Source: JAUXFK01 sp034189035
GTDB taxonomy: Bacteria > Desulfobacterota > UBA8473
DNA: 14,845 bases
Reading direction: 5' to 3'
NCBI GenBank assembly: GCA_034189035.1
Contig: JAXHVA010000099.1
Coordinates: forward strand, 1-14,845
The notes below the pieces were generated by a model, which saw only the letters and a list, made by a program, of their open reading frames with translations, was not told the origin of the DNA and did no database searches. Below are positions 6,286 through 13,979 of the stretch, one piece after another. A program made the translations under genes and the position numbers. Each line of letters begins with the position of its first letter. Position 1 is the first letter of the stretch.

Positions 6286-7041
6286 TTAAACAACGAGCTG
6301 ATACTTTTTAATCGTGTATTCATGTAATTCACTGGCAGCATCTGAATCGAGAAGAAATAATACCATTTTATCCCCAGAGTTTATTTTTGATAATGGAAGC
6401 TGAGAATCTCTGTGTTCAAAAATCACTTTCATCATAAGGGCTTTAGTTTTGCCTGTTACTAAAAAAATTATATTCTTTGTTTGATTGAGCATAGGCAATG
6501 TTAAGGTAATCCTATGATGCATCTGATCATTGAGATAGACCTCACTCACCAGCCTGTCTTTCACCTTCATTACTCTATTATTAGGGAAAATTGAGGCTAT
6601 ATGCCCATCATTTCCGATGCCAAGAACAATTAAGTCAAATTTAGGATGATCATTTTTAGGGATACGAAAGTGCTTTTTGATTTCATTTTCATAGATCCAG
6701 GCAGTATCCTCTACTGTGTTTTTGATAACAATCGGGTGGATATTCGCATCAGGTATAGCAGGATTATTGAGCAATGTCTCTTTTATCAAACGATAATTAC
6801 TATCAGGATGATCAGGATGGACGAATCGCTCATCTACTTGAAAGAGGTGAGTCCGATTCCATTTTTCAGGATCATTTACAGTTGAAAGCCTTTTATAAAA
6901 AAGCTTCGGGGTTTCTCCCCCGGATAGAGCCACTGAGAAAACACCCTTCTCATGCAGCGAAATTGAATGGCATTCAAGCCATTTTTCAGCTGCATAGTCA
7001 GCCATTTCTTCCTTTTTTACAATAAGAATACTCCTTGGCAT
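6286..7041 (-). CDS. pgl: 6-phosphogluconolactonase
   Basis: The 251-residue protein has the full set of 6-phosphogluconolactonase/glucosamine-6-phosphate isomerase-fold motifs: SGGETP (40-45), VDERFVHPDHPDSNY (69-83), GIGNDGHIASIFP (141-153) and HHRITLT (175-181). SGGxTP, DER and GxGxDGHxASLFP identify the lactonase branch, which hydrolyses 6-phosphoglucono-delta-lactone in the oxidative pentose phosphate pathway. AAGGAAAG precedes the ATG by about 4 nt. No glucose-6-phosphate dehydrogenase or 6-phosphogluconate dehydrogenase is adjacent. It is convergent with pyrE (39 nt gap). The upstream selenoperoxiredoxin is on the same strand 201 nt away, and no terminator is obvious between them. Confidence 0.9.
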   Translation of the reverse strand: MPRSILIVKKEEMADYAAEKWLECHSISLHEKGVFSVALSGGETPKLFYKRLSTVNDPEKWNRTHLFQVDERFVHPDHPDSNYRLIKETLLNNPAIPDANIHPIVIKNTVEDTAWIYENEIKKHFRIPKNDHPKFDLIVLGIGNDGHIASIFPNNRVMKVKDRLVSEVYLNDQMHHRITLTLPMLNQTKNIIFLVTGKTKALMMKVIFEHRDSQLPLSKINSGDKMVLFLLDSDAASELHEYTIKKYQLVV

Positions 7042-7242
7042 TCTTTCCTTTTGACCTGTTTAATCTTTACCAAACTTCTTTTTAGATACTCTTTTAGCCC
7101 TATTATGTTACATATCTTGGATATTTGTTATTTATAGACCGTTAATCGCAAACCATAAACGGATACATTCAAATTCACTCTTCGAATATCTTACAAAATT
7201 TCAAGATTGTGCTTCCTATTATCATTATAAACCTGCATAGGG

Positions 7243-7893
7243 TTATCTTTTCAATTTTGTACCAACCATCTTCAATAATACGAAAGGTGTGAGTAGAAGA
7301 TAGGTATAGTCTTTAAGAGTACTTGTAAAAAATATATTCTTTATTGCCTTGATGGAATTTATAGGTGATGGAAAAATCCATTTCTTCTTAGATTGAGAAT
7401 GTGTCTCATGTTCCGGATCTTCTTTAAGTTTTTTTATAAACTCTATAGTCTCAGAAATATCAACCCTTTTTGCCGTGCCATCCAAAGAACGATAGCCTAT
7501 TTTTCCATCAGGCCTTATTATAAAGACCGCTGGATAAGCGATCCCTCCATGTTCATAAGGGTTAAGCAGACCGTATCTTTTAATAACCTTTTTTTCCACA
7601 TCGCATAATAACTCAAAGGGCAATTTCATATCCTTCTTTAATGGATTGGATTTCTCAGGAGTATCAACAGATAGAGCAAAAATTTGCGTGTTGTATTTCT
7701 GATATTCATCATAATGCTTCTTTACCTCAGCCAACTGACTGATGCAAAATGGTCACCAATTTCCCCTGTAAAAAATGAGCATGATATTCATGCCGGGCTT
7801 TAATGCCTTCTCAAGTTGAAACGTTTTTCCCTCAGCGGTTAAAACATCAAAGTCCAGCGCTGTCTGACCAACATCCGGGACATCTGCTTTCAT
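7243..7893 (-). CDS. Selenocysteine-containing peroxiredoxin (AhpC/TSA family), TGA = Sec47
   Basis: Translation from ATG 7893 (AGGGGGT upstream) reads MKADVPDVGQTALDFDVLTA ... IMLIFYRGNW, then TGA at 7753-7755, then PFCISQLAEVKKHYDEYQ and onward without a stop to TAA at 7243, 216 residues in all. In thioredoxin-fold peroxiredoxins of this branch the segment is FYRGxWCPxC, so the TGA replaces precisely the peroxidatic Cys and leaves a U47-P-F-C50 redox motif. Both flanks are conserved: DF (14-15), the peroxide-site region FYRG (41-44), SVDTPEKS and YPAVFIIRPDG. Selenocysteine insertion is the best explanation, and a SECIS-like hairpin follows. The protein would reduce H2O2 or organic peroxides in the cytoplasm. 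The tail (about 165-216) is an extension with a hydrophobic stretch DYTYLLLTPFVLLKMVG, possibly membrane-contacting. A TTG at 7734 would give a truncated product without the active site. Confidence 0.88.
7721..7748 (-). promoter_or_regulatory. SECIS-like hairpin downstream of the Sec codon
   Basis: Counting from the T of TGA as 1, UCAG (18-21) pairs with CUGA (26-29) around the loop UUGG. The lower stem adds C15-G30, C12-G31, G11-U32 and U8-10 with A33-35, with small bulges. The apical loop carries GG about 20 nt after the codon, within the range expected of bacterial SelB-binding elements. Bacterial SECIS sequences vary widely, so this is supportive and not proof. Confidence 0.55.
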
Positions 7894-7930
7894 AATATTA
7901 CCCCCTGTTTAAGCAAAATGGGTTATTTAA

Positions 7931-7961
7931 TTGACACAGCAATGGCAATCCCATTTATAAT
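7931..7961 (+). promoter_or_regulatory. Consensus-like promoter hexamers on the + strand
   Basis: Perfect TTGACA (7931-7936) and TATAAT (7956-7961) hexamers, with a longer than ideal 19-nt spacer, point rightwards. No + strand gene follows; a transcript would be antisense to the end of the nitroreductase gene. The left arm of the inverted repeat below occupies the spacer. Confidence 0.35.
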
Positions 7962-8042
7962 GCGTGCAACTGTTTGAGCAATATAGTGAGTGAGCATTAA
8001 AAAATAAATTTTATACGAGCTAGCACGAGATTGCCATTGCTG
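7937..8042. repeat. 14-bp perfect inverted repeat enclosing 78 bases
   Basis: CAGCAATGGCAATC (7937-7950) and GATTGCCATTGCTG (8029-8042) are perfect complements. An inner CGTGC/GCACG pair may extend the structure. It lies between the nitroreductase stop and the selenoperoxiredoxin start, in the leader of the latter. It could be a miniature element, a transcript-ending structure, or part of a small RNA; a T7 run lies at 8049-8055 on +. Confidence 0.6.
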
Positions 8043-8087
8043 AAACCGTTTTTTTGTACATGAAAGTGAAAACAATTACCTATTTTG

Positions 8088-8717
8088 TTAGTAATTGTCT
8101 GTATGAACAAAGTCCTTCAAATCCCTCCGATATGCCCTTGGCAATACAGTACGTCCTAGTTTAGGATAACCAATTGCAATAAGCAATGGTATTATTCTAT
8201 CCTCAGGAATATTAAATTCCTTTTTGAGCATTTCTTCCACAAATCCATCCATTGGATGTGATTCTAATCCCAAACCCTTTGCTGCGATCATTATTGACAT
8301 GGCAAAAAATCCTGTATTCTTGACTGCAAATAGTTTTCTTTTTAGGGTATTCTTCTGGTCATAAAGGTTATAGGGCATGTTTTTATTCGTCTCTATTTGT
8401 TTCTCTTTGATATATCCAAGTGAAACCATGCTTTCAATAACCCTATCCAGATTCTCTTCCACGGCATTTGGATTGGCAATTATTATAAGCACCACTGAGG
8501 CCTCTTCGACTTTCGGTTGATTAAAGGCACATCTTCTCAATACCTCTTTTCTCCCCGAATCCTTTACAACGACTACCTCCCAGGGCTGAAGATTAAAGGA
8601 AGATGGAGTAAGGTTCGCAATGGTAATCAGTTCATTGATTGTATCATCCGTTATGGATTTAGTAGGATCAAAGAAGTTTATTGCCCGTCTCTCTTTTAAT
8701 GCTTGAATGGTTTCCAT
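8088..8717 (-). CDS. Nitroreductase-family flavoprotein
   Basis: The protein of about 209 residues belongs to the FMN-dependent nitroreductase family (PF00881). It shows the N-terminal phosphate-binding ERRAINFFDP, the FMN-contact segment LTPSSFNLQPWEVVVV and the C-terminal GLGLESHPMDGF with a GYP closing strand. Members use NAD(P)H to reduce nitro compounds, quinones or flavins; the substrate is not predictable. Two ATGs are adjacent (8720 and 8717). GGAGGG lies 2-3 nt before the first and about 6 nt before the second, so I prefer 8717. A good promoter and a palindrome lie upstream. Same strand as the selenoperoxiredoxin, with a 194-nt gap containing an inverted repeat. Confidence 0.9.
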   Translation of the reverse strand: METIQALKERRAINFFDPTKSITDDTINELITIANLTPSSFNLQPWEVVVVKDSGRKEVLRRCAFNQPKVEEASVVLIIIANPNAVEENLDRVIESMVSLGYIKEKQIETNKNMPYNLYDQKNTLKRKLFAVKNTGFFAMSIMIAAKGLGLESHPMDGFVEEMLKKEFNIPEDRIIPLLIAIGYPKLGRTVLPRAYRRDLKDFVHTDNY

Positions 8718-8750
8718 CATAACCCTCCTTTTTCTTTATTTATAAAAGCG

Positions 8751-8764
8751 GTTTATGCATAAAC
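8751..8764. promoter_or_regulatory. Perfect 14-bp palindrome, candidate operator
   Basis: GTTTATGCATAAAC reads identically on both strands and lies between the predicted transcription start (about 8769) and the ribosome site of the nitroreductase gene. Nitroreductase genes are often repressed by small dimeric regulators, so an operator role is reasonable; no regulator gene is in the window. Confidence 0.45.
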
Positions 8765-8775
8765 ATATGTTGCTG

Positions 8776-8804
8776 ATTATATATTATTACTGAGGATAAG
8801 TCTA
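8776..8804 (-). promoter_or_regulatory. Nitroreductase promoter
   Basis: On the minus strand TAGACT (8799-8804, 4 of 6) and a perfect TATAAT (8776-8781) are spaced by 17 nt. The predicted start near 8769 is immediately followed by the palindrome at 8751-8764, leaving a leader of about 50 nt. Confidence 0.5.
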
Positions 8805-9216
8805 TTATGTAACAGGTATTTTCAATACTCTTAGAGAGACACTCACTCATAGAATATCATACAAAAATAACCCCGTATACATGGTTTATACCTTCTTTTT
8901 TGTTGTATTTTGCATTTTAATATCATTGAGTAATGGAGATAAGAGTAGGAAAGACAAAACTTATACAACACAGAGAATCTGTGTTAATTCTTTTGGAGAT
9001 AATCGCGACTTATGATATGATTGAACCCTCTTTAAAAAAAAGGAACAGTATAACTCTATGTAAATAAAAATATATCAACAGGCAAGAAGCAGCAGCCAAA
9101 TTTTACCCGTATAAAACTCACAGAGACACTCAAGAAACTACACGGATTAAAATTTGACTGCTGCTTCTTGCAACTCTTTTCAATAAGCTACACCGTTATA
9201 AAAAAAAGAGATACAA
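8805..9216. other. Gene-free stretch upstream of the lipoprotein-like gene
   Basis: No coding frame can be supported. It holds a hairpin AACACAGA/TCTGTGTT with GAA loop (8967-8985), a weak promoter-like pair TTGGAG (8993-8998) and TATGAT (9016-9021) with 17-nt spacing on +, and the large inverted repeat at 9082-9171. Confidence 0.5.
9082..9171. repeat. 24-bp inverted repeat, one mismatch, enclosing 42 bases
   Basis: The arm 9082-9105 (starts GCAAGAAGCAGCAG) is complementary to 9148-9171 (ends CTGCTGCTTCTTGC) at 23 of 24 positions, and CCGT/ACGG (9107-9110, 9142-9145) can extend the stem. Such a hairpin would be very stable. It has no T run after it, no GTTRRRY core of an attC site, and no clear target duplication. 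It lies 45 nt before the lipoprotein-like gene. Confidence 0.75.
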
Positions 9217-9888
9217 ATGAAGAACTGTAGTGATATTTGCAGGTGGCGTTTATTGTATATCTTACTCTTCTTTTTAATGATTGGACAGATATGGGCATGT
9301 AAGGAATCCGACAAAACAACCCCTGATGTGGGCACATTTGAAGGCAAAAGTTACACGAATGTGTATTTCAATTTCAAGATACAGATTCCAGATGGCTGGT
9401 TTCCACTTACTCAAGAGATGATAGAGGAAGTGAATCAACAGGGGAAACGTGCAGTTGCAGGAGAGGATACGAATCTTAGCGCCACTATTGAAGCCTCAGA
9501 AGAGAACAGTATAAACCTTTTTATGGTTTACGAAAAACCACCAGGAACCCCGGTACTCTTTAACGCGTCTTTGGGCTGTTTTGCTGAAAAGGTAAGCCAT
9601 CTCCCTGGGATTAAAAGCGGCAGCGATTATTTACTCAATATGAAAAGGCTCTTTGAGATGAGCCAGCTAAAATTAAAGTTCCCGGAAGATATTAACCCCA
9701 CAATGTTAAACGGAGTAGGATTTGACATTCTCACATCAGAAATGGAAATGGGGCAGCTTACAGTTAAACAGAAATACTATTCAACAATCATGAAAGGCTA
9801 TTCTCTCGGCTTTATATTAACATATATGAATGAAGAGCAATATTCCATGCTCAAAGAATCGATTGATTCTATTTCCTTCAAAGGTTGA
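9217..9888 (+). CDS. Secreted or lipid-anchored protein of unknown function
   Basis: The 223-residue protein has a positively charged start and a hydrophobic segment LLYILLFFLMIGQIWAC (12-28). IWAC resembles a lipobox with an unusual Trp at -2, so C28 may be lipidated; otherwise it is a plain signal peptide. The mature part begins YTNVYFNFKIQIPDGWFPLT, a pattern seen at the start of PsbP-like or other small periplasmic domains (short strand, then IPDGW), and ends with a helix NEEQYSMLKESIDSISF. No catalytic motif is visible. Start ATG 9217 is the first in frame and is preceded by a weak AAGAGA site. It stands alone on its strand. Function unknown. Confidence 0.8.
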   Translation: MKNCSDICRWRLLYILLFFLMIGQIWACKESDKTTPDVGTFEGKSYTNVYFNFKIQIPDGWFPLTQEMIEEVNQQGKRAVAGEDTNLSATIEASEENSINLFMVYEKPPGTPVLFNASLGCFAEKVSHLPGIKSGSDYLLNMKRLFEMSQLKLKFPEDINPTMLNGVGFDILTSEMEMGQLTVKQKYYSTIMKGYSLGFILTYMNEEQYSMLKESIDSISFKG

Positions 9889-9942
9889 GATAAAAAATAC
9901 CTCCAGGCTGTTACTCAAAAAAACTCTCTTGAGTGTCTCATG

Positions 9943-9964
9943 AGATATTTTTGTATCTTTTTTT
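9943..9964 (+). terminator. Weak terminator-like hairpin
   Basis: AGATA (9943-9947) and TATCT (9954-9958) form a short AT stem followed by a run of seven T ending at 9964. A 10-bp palindrome TCTCATGAGA overlaps its left side. It is placed to end the lipoprotein-like transcript, but the stem is weak. Confidence 0.3.
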
Positions 9965-10484
9965 CGGTGAGACATTTTCATCCTCTCGGAAAGTGCGATC
10001 ATCCCCCTACAATCTAAAAATATTATCACTGTAGTGCTATGAAATAGAGAAGTATCAGAAGACTTCAACGCCAATTAGATTAAATGCGTTTCCCTATCCG
10101 AGTGTCTAGGTGACTACAAAGAGAGGGGAAGGATGTGCGTTTTACACAGATCAAAATTTGATAAACATTCAAACTACTCATTTCAAAAAGCTATACTGTT
10201 ACGAACAGCTTACGAAGAAGGTGCCATTTGAACGCTTAAAAGATACATCCCTGTCTCATAACTGTCTCAAAAAGATTGTACATATCTTTGCACGTCCGTC
10301 TAAATTTTCAGTTTATTCTTTTAACTATTCAATAATAATGACTTTTTAAAGAATCCTCTCTTTAAATCAATTCATGGCATACATCTTGATATTATCTTTA
10401 TTGTATGCCTGCCTCTAATCGTCAAATCGCAAAAGAACATACCCTATTGATATTGAATGCATTACGCTATAGCAGATGGAGATT

Positions 10485-10514
10485 TTGAATATCAAAGGCA
10501 TGATCAAATAAAAT
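10485..10514 (+). promoter_or_regulatory. Possible promoter of the 763-aa gene
   Basis: TTGAAT (10485-10490) and TAAAAT (10509-10514) are spaced by 18 nt, which would give a leader of about 65 nt before ATG 10586. Matches are partial. Confidence 0.3.
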
Positions 10515-10585
10515 ACTTCTTTTTATTTTCCGAATTCTATGTTACGATAAGCGAATAAGAAGAGCGAAAGAAAGGAAGAAGCAAT

Positions 10586-12877
10586 ATGGGGGCGCTCAGG
10601 GCTGAGATTGAAGAACAACAGCAAACCGGAACTCAAACACTATATGGTTTTTTCGGATTGCTCAATCAAGAAGAATATGAAGAGATAACAGATTCCGCGA
10701 TACAAGCAAGCGGTTACCACCGCGTTTCTGAATCGATTGACATCCTTAAAAAATATGCAACTAGTATCCATACTCTCAAATCCCTTGAAGATTTAGCAAA
10801 GGTAAAAAAGCCGAACCCAAAAGAATATCTCTTTCCCCCATATCACCTCTTTGAGTACCTGGAGTTTCTTAACGACATATTAGAAATTAAGATTGACATA
10901 ACTATTCAGCATTATTCAGAAGATATCGATGCGGACTTAAACAAAAAGAGGTATGCACCTGCTGCTGAAAAAGCAGAGGAATTGAAAAGAATTGCGATAC
11001 GTGCACCTGAACTTGAAATTGAAATGGAGGACATTGAAAATATCAGGCTGGTATCCCAATACGGTATGAAAGTCAAAAAGACCAATACATACAATGATTT
11101 ACGCAATCTAAAAAGAAAAATAACCAAAACCATCACAATAATTAAGGAGGATTCCCCTTCCATACCTTACTTTTTAGACCTCAAAGAATACCTGGATCAA
11201 AAGATTAGAAGAGCCGCAAAGAAGGAATCGACACGGATACTCCAGGCAATCGAAAGATTGTTAAACAAGGGTTTATCCTATGCTGCGAAAAAAGAGTACG
11301 ACCGTTTGGGAACCCTTGGGGTGCATAAAAAAGATGTTTTACAAAGAATAGAGGCTGAAGACAGAAAAGACCCGAAAGTCAAGCTGCAAAAATACAAGGA
11401 AAATCTCAGATTATTGAAAAACACCGATTCTATTTATGCGAATAGAATTCAGATGATTCATGACCTGAAGTCTGAAATAGAGCAATACAAAGCACGCAGA
11501 AACCTTGAAAAACTATCGAAAAAAAGGCTCGATTCATTATTGAATGATCTTATTCAACTGGAGAAGAGGTCAATACAAAAACCGAAAAAAGCGGTTACAA
11601 GGAAGGGGAAATTCGAGCAAGAAAAAGAGGCCGCTTCTAAAACCGTTCATCAACTCCTTTGTTCCTACAGCAAAAAGATAGAAGATGTTTTGACATTCTA
11701 TACAGGAAGGGTTGACTTTTACAGGATTCTATCCCTGGTAGAAAAAATGGAAGATTCAAGAATCATATGCCTTTGCAGCTGCTTGAATCAGGAACAGGAT
11801 AGAATATCATGGGACAGGTTGAAGTCCTTTCATTCGGATCGTCTTATTCTCAGAGAAACAAATATGCCCATCCCAATACAAACAGTAGATGAAATACTCG
11901 TATTGGAAGGGAAGGTATTGACTCCTGCAGTCCGTGCAGCCTACCGTCCGAATCTAAACAGAATTTTTTCCAGGTATGACGCAAAACGTGTGGTAAATAT
12001 TGTAGATATCCTCTCATTTCTGAAGGAATTCGGATATACAATATCGGATTACCCACTCGATCTCCCCGTGTGTTTCAATCGATCTATCGTGCCACTTCAA
12101 GACAGAATAATCGTTGATATTGGTATTATCTTGGACAACCTGGAGCTTTTGGATACTTCGATAAAGAAACTGCTCATTCCTGGTGTATGGGCTTCAAAAG
12201 AGAGGTTCATTCAAATCTACCCAAACCATAAATCGATAAGTAAATTCGTGAATGAAGGCAAAACAAATGCAGATACGAAAAGATTTATCAGGGCCTTACA
12301 TGATGAATTTGTAAAAATGAGCAGGGAAAGAGAGATCACCTATGTCGGTAGGTATAAAGATCTATCGAAACTGCTTGTTGATAAGTATCTGACTGATTTT
12401 TTTACTCCAATCAGTGATTCACAGTTAATTGTCAGTAAAATCAATTACAATAGGGATTCGAGCATGGCTGATTCTGATCTCATAGATTTTCTGAACAATG
12501 AATATGGAGTGGAATCATCAGAGGATTACATATTATACGATACATTCTCTAATCAATTACAAGGAAGCAAAATAGAGATTCCGTGTTTCAATCTGAATAT
12601 GAACAGTGACAATATGGTTCCACAAAAAAGTGGAATCCCTGTACCTTATACGAAACATATGCTAGTCGAAGACACTGAAAAAGAAACAACACTGTATCTG
12701 CCCAGTCTCGGATTCGGAATTGAATCGAATCATGCAATAGAAAAAAGCATGGATAAACTTATTACAGATCTCATTAAAAGAGGATACAAAGAATTAAACC
12801 CCCACAAAGAAATCACTATAAAACAGATCGATTGGTATTCTATAGATGCCTTGATCCTCTCACGAAGTGATATATGA
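10586..12877 (+). CDS. Large helical protein of unknown function (763 aa)
   Basis: I do not recognise this protein. The start is clear: AAGGAAG lies 8-9 nt before ATG 10586. It has no signal peptide and no membrane segment, so it should be cytoplasmic. Residues about 100-350 are rich in K, E, R and L in long helical stretches (e.g. KKRYAPAAEKAEELKRIAIR, TRILQAIERLLNKGL, RRNLEKLSKKRLDSLLNDLI) and look like coiled coils or helical bundles. A Lys/Arg-rich linker follows at 331-346. The rest (about 350-763) is mixed alpha/beta, with a CLCSC cluster at 395-399 and a closing region TTLYLPSLGFGIESNHAIEK and KLITDLIKRGYKE. No Walker, HNH, PD-(D/E)xK, kinase or RAMP signature is evident. It is a single gene convergent with the cas6 remnant, whose last frame overlaps its end by about 38 nt. 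Confidence 0.9.
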   Translation: MGALRAEIEEQQQTGTQTLYGFFGLLNQEEYEEITDSAIQASGYHRVSESIDILKKYATSIHTLKSLEDLAKVKKPNPKEYLFPPYHLFEYLEFLNDILEIKIDITIQHYSEDIDADLNKKRYAPAAEKAEELKRIAIRAPELEIEMEDIENIRLVSQYGMKVKKTNTYNDLRNLKRKITKTITIIKEDSPSIPYFLDLKEYLDQKIRRAAKKESTRILQAIERLLNKGLSYAAKKEYDRLGTLGVHKKDVLQRIEAEDRKDPKVKLQKYKENLRLLKNTDSIYANRIQMIHDLKSEIEQYKARRNLEKLSKKRLDSLLNDLIQLEKRSIQKPKKAVTRKGKFEQEKEAASKTVHQLLCSYSKKIEDVLTFYTGRVDFYRILSLVEKMEDSRIICLCSCLNQEQDRISWDRLKSFHSDRLILRETNMPIPIQTVDEILVLEGKVLTPAVRAAYRPNLNRIFSRYDAKRVVNIVDILSFLKEFGYTISDYPLDLPVCFNRSIVPLQDRIIVDIGIILDNLELLDTSIKKLLIPGVWASKERFIQIYPNHKSISKFVNEGKTNADTKRFIRALHDEFVKMSREREITYVGRYKDLSKLLVDKYLTDFFTPISDSQLIVSKINYNRDSSMADSDLIDFLNNEYGVESSEDYILYDTFSNQLQGSKIEIPCFNLNMNSDNMVPQKSGIPVPYTKHMLVEDTEKETTLYLPSLGFGIESNHAIEKSMDKLITDLIKRGYKELNPHKEITIKQIDWYSIDALILSRSDI

Positions 12878-13847
12878 ACCCCATTATGTAGGGTCCCCCT
12901 TGTTCATTGATTGTGACGATACAGTATCTGCCAAGGCCCTGGGTCGCATCATTGCCCAGATGAAGCTCCTCGCCAAGTACAATCAGATGTGAGGTTCCCC
13001 TTAAACGATATCCTTCCTTTGAACCCGCCTATTTTTTCCTCTGTTTTTCTTCCATTTGGTAAAGTCTTATATCCGATTGAACGCACAAATCGAAAATCCT
13101 TGTGCAGCAGAGTCTTTATGTTATGTTCACTTTCGAAATCAGGGGCACAGCCTGAACCTGCGTACTCAGTAGCACCGCAATGATAAAGTGCAAGATCCTC
13201 GATCCTATGGAGGAGCTTGGTATGGAATATTCGAAAGTCCATCTCCACCGGCTCTGTAAGAGTTTTCCGCCGTATGTGATTGAGAGGGGACTGACAAAAT
13301 CAAGGGTGATCCGGTGAATCCTTGAGAGATGACCTGGAAATCGGCTTGCGCACCGGTCCATCAAATCATTCAGCTTTATCGGTTGTCCGTTGTTCTCTTT
13401 TTCAATTGAAGAGACTTGAAAATGTGTCTTCTCGCCTCGAATTCCATTGAGGAATATATAGGGTTTCTGTCTCAGAGCGAATTCAACATTTTCTGCAAGG
13501 CCGATCTTCTCACCTATGATTCCAATGTGAAAAGCGTGTCGTTCCCCAGCAGTGATCCGCCCATGAAAGTCTTCGTTTTGGTCTACATCTATAAAATAAG
13601 GCAAAAAGTCCCGTTCTCTCTTTTCCACCATGAGGTTGAAATAACAGCACTCACTATGAAACGGACATGTGGTGCAATTCATATCTCTTGCATTGAGGCA
13701 TGGGCTTGTGCTCTGAACCATCCCTTTGAGAACAGATCGGAGTTTCCTGGGAACAAAGCCGTCGATATACCCGTTTGTTAGGGCCTCGTATTGAACAGCA
13801 AGCTTCACAAAATAGACGGATTGAGCATATTCCACTTCTTTGATCAA
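12840..13847 (-). pseudogene. cas6: Cas6 (CRISPR pre-crRNA endonuclease, PF10040 type) with two frameshifts
   Basis: Frame 1 (13847 to about 13260) reads VYFVKLAVQYEALTNGYIDG, FVPRKLRSVLKG, a Cys cluster (C50, C58, C61, C67, C68), GERHAFHIGIIGEKI, then LDFVSPLSITYGGKLL. A slip near 13257-13262 moves to a second frame: TEPVEMDFRIFHTKLLHRIE, DLALYHCG, ..., EKIGGFKGRISFKGNLTSD. A second slip near 12980-12992 gives LIVLGEELHLGNDATQGLGR YCI, the glycine-rich loop of Cas6. The order of motifs is that of an intact Cas6, which cuts CRISPR transcripts into guides. No ATG start is visible (TTG 13847 or GTG nearby). The array and other cas genes are absent from the window. Either a decayed orphan or two sequencing indels. 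Confidence 0.75.
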
Positions 13848-13979
13848 GTCGTATCTCCGTAGTTGGTTAATGGGGGTTAGGGGTGGGCAATAATCTGTTG
13901 GTTCTTGGTTGGAGATTCCTTTTTTTGAACTCTGGGCCTGTCACAGAGATTGGGTAAAGGAACGCTTCCAGATAGAAAC

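Larger units (their letters stand above)
9889..10585. other. Gene-poor stretch of 700 bases
   Basis: I find no supportable gene. Frames of 79-85 codons at 10110-10349 (+, GTG start) and 9817-10074 (-) lack a ribosome site or family resemblance, and the latter overlaps the lipoprotein-like gene. Seen here: a weak terminator-like element, a GGCATACA/TGTATGCC hairpin (10376-10383 with 10402-10409), and a weak promoter for the next gene. Confidence 0.5.

Noticed and set aside
7243..7734. Short peroxiredoxin starting at TTG 7734
   Set aside because: It would lack the active site; the family motifs continue upstream across the TGA to the ATG at 7893.
9082..9171. Integron attC site
   Set aside because: The hairpin is too perfect and lacks the GTTRRRY/RYYYAAC cores; no integron cassette boundary fits.
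9817..10074. 85-codon frame on the minus strand
   Set aside because: Overlaps the end of the lipoprotein-like gene antisense and lacks a ribosome site or recognisable motif.
10110..10349. 79-codon open frame on + between the lipoprotein-like gene and the 763-aa gene
   Set aside because: GTG start without a ribosome site, no family resemblance, composition like the surrounding non-coding DNA.
13872..13887. G-rich tract GGGGGTTAGGGGTGGG
   Set aside because: Only three G runs are clearly separated, so a stable quadruplex is doubtful, and nothing around it suggests a role.
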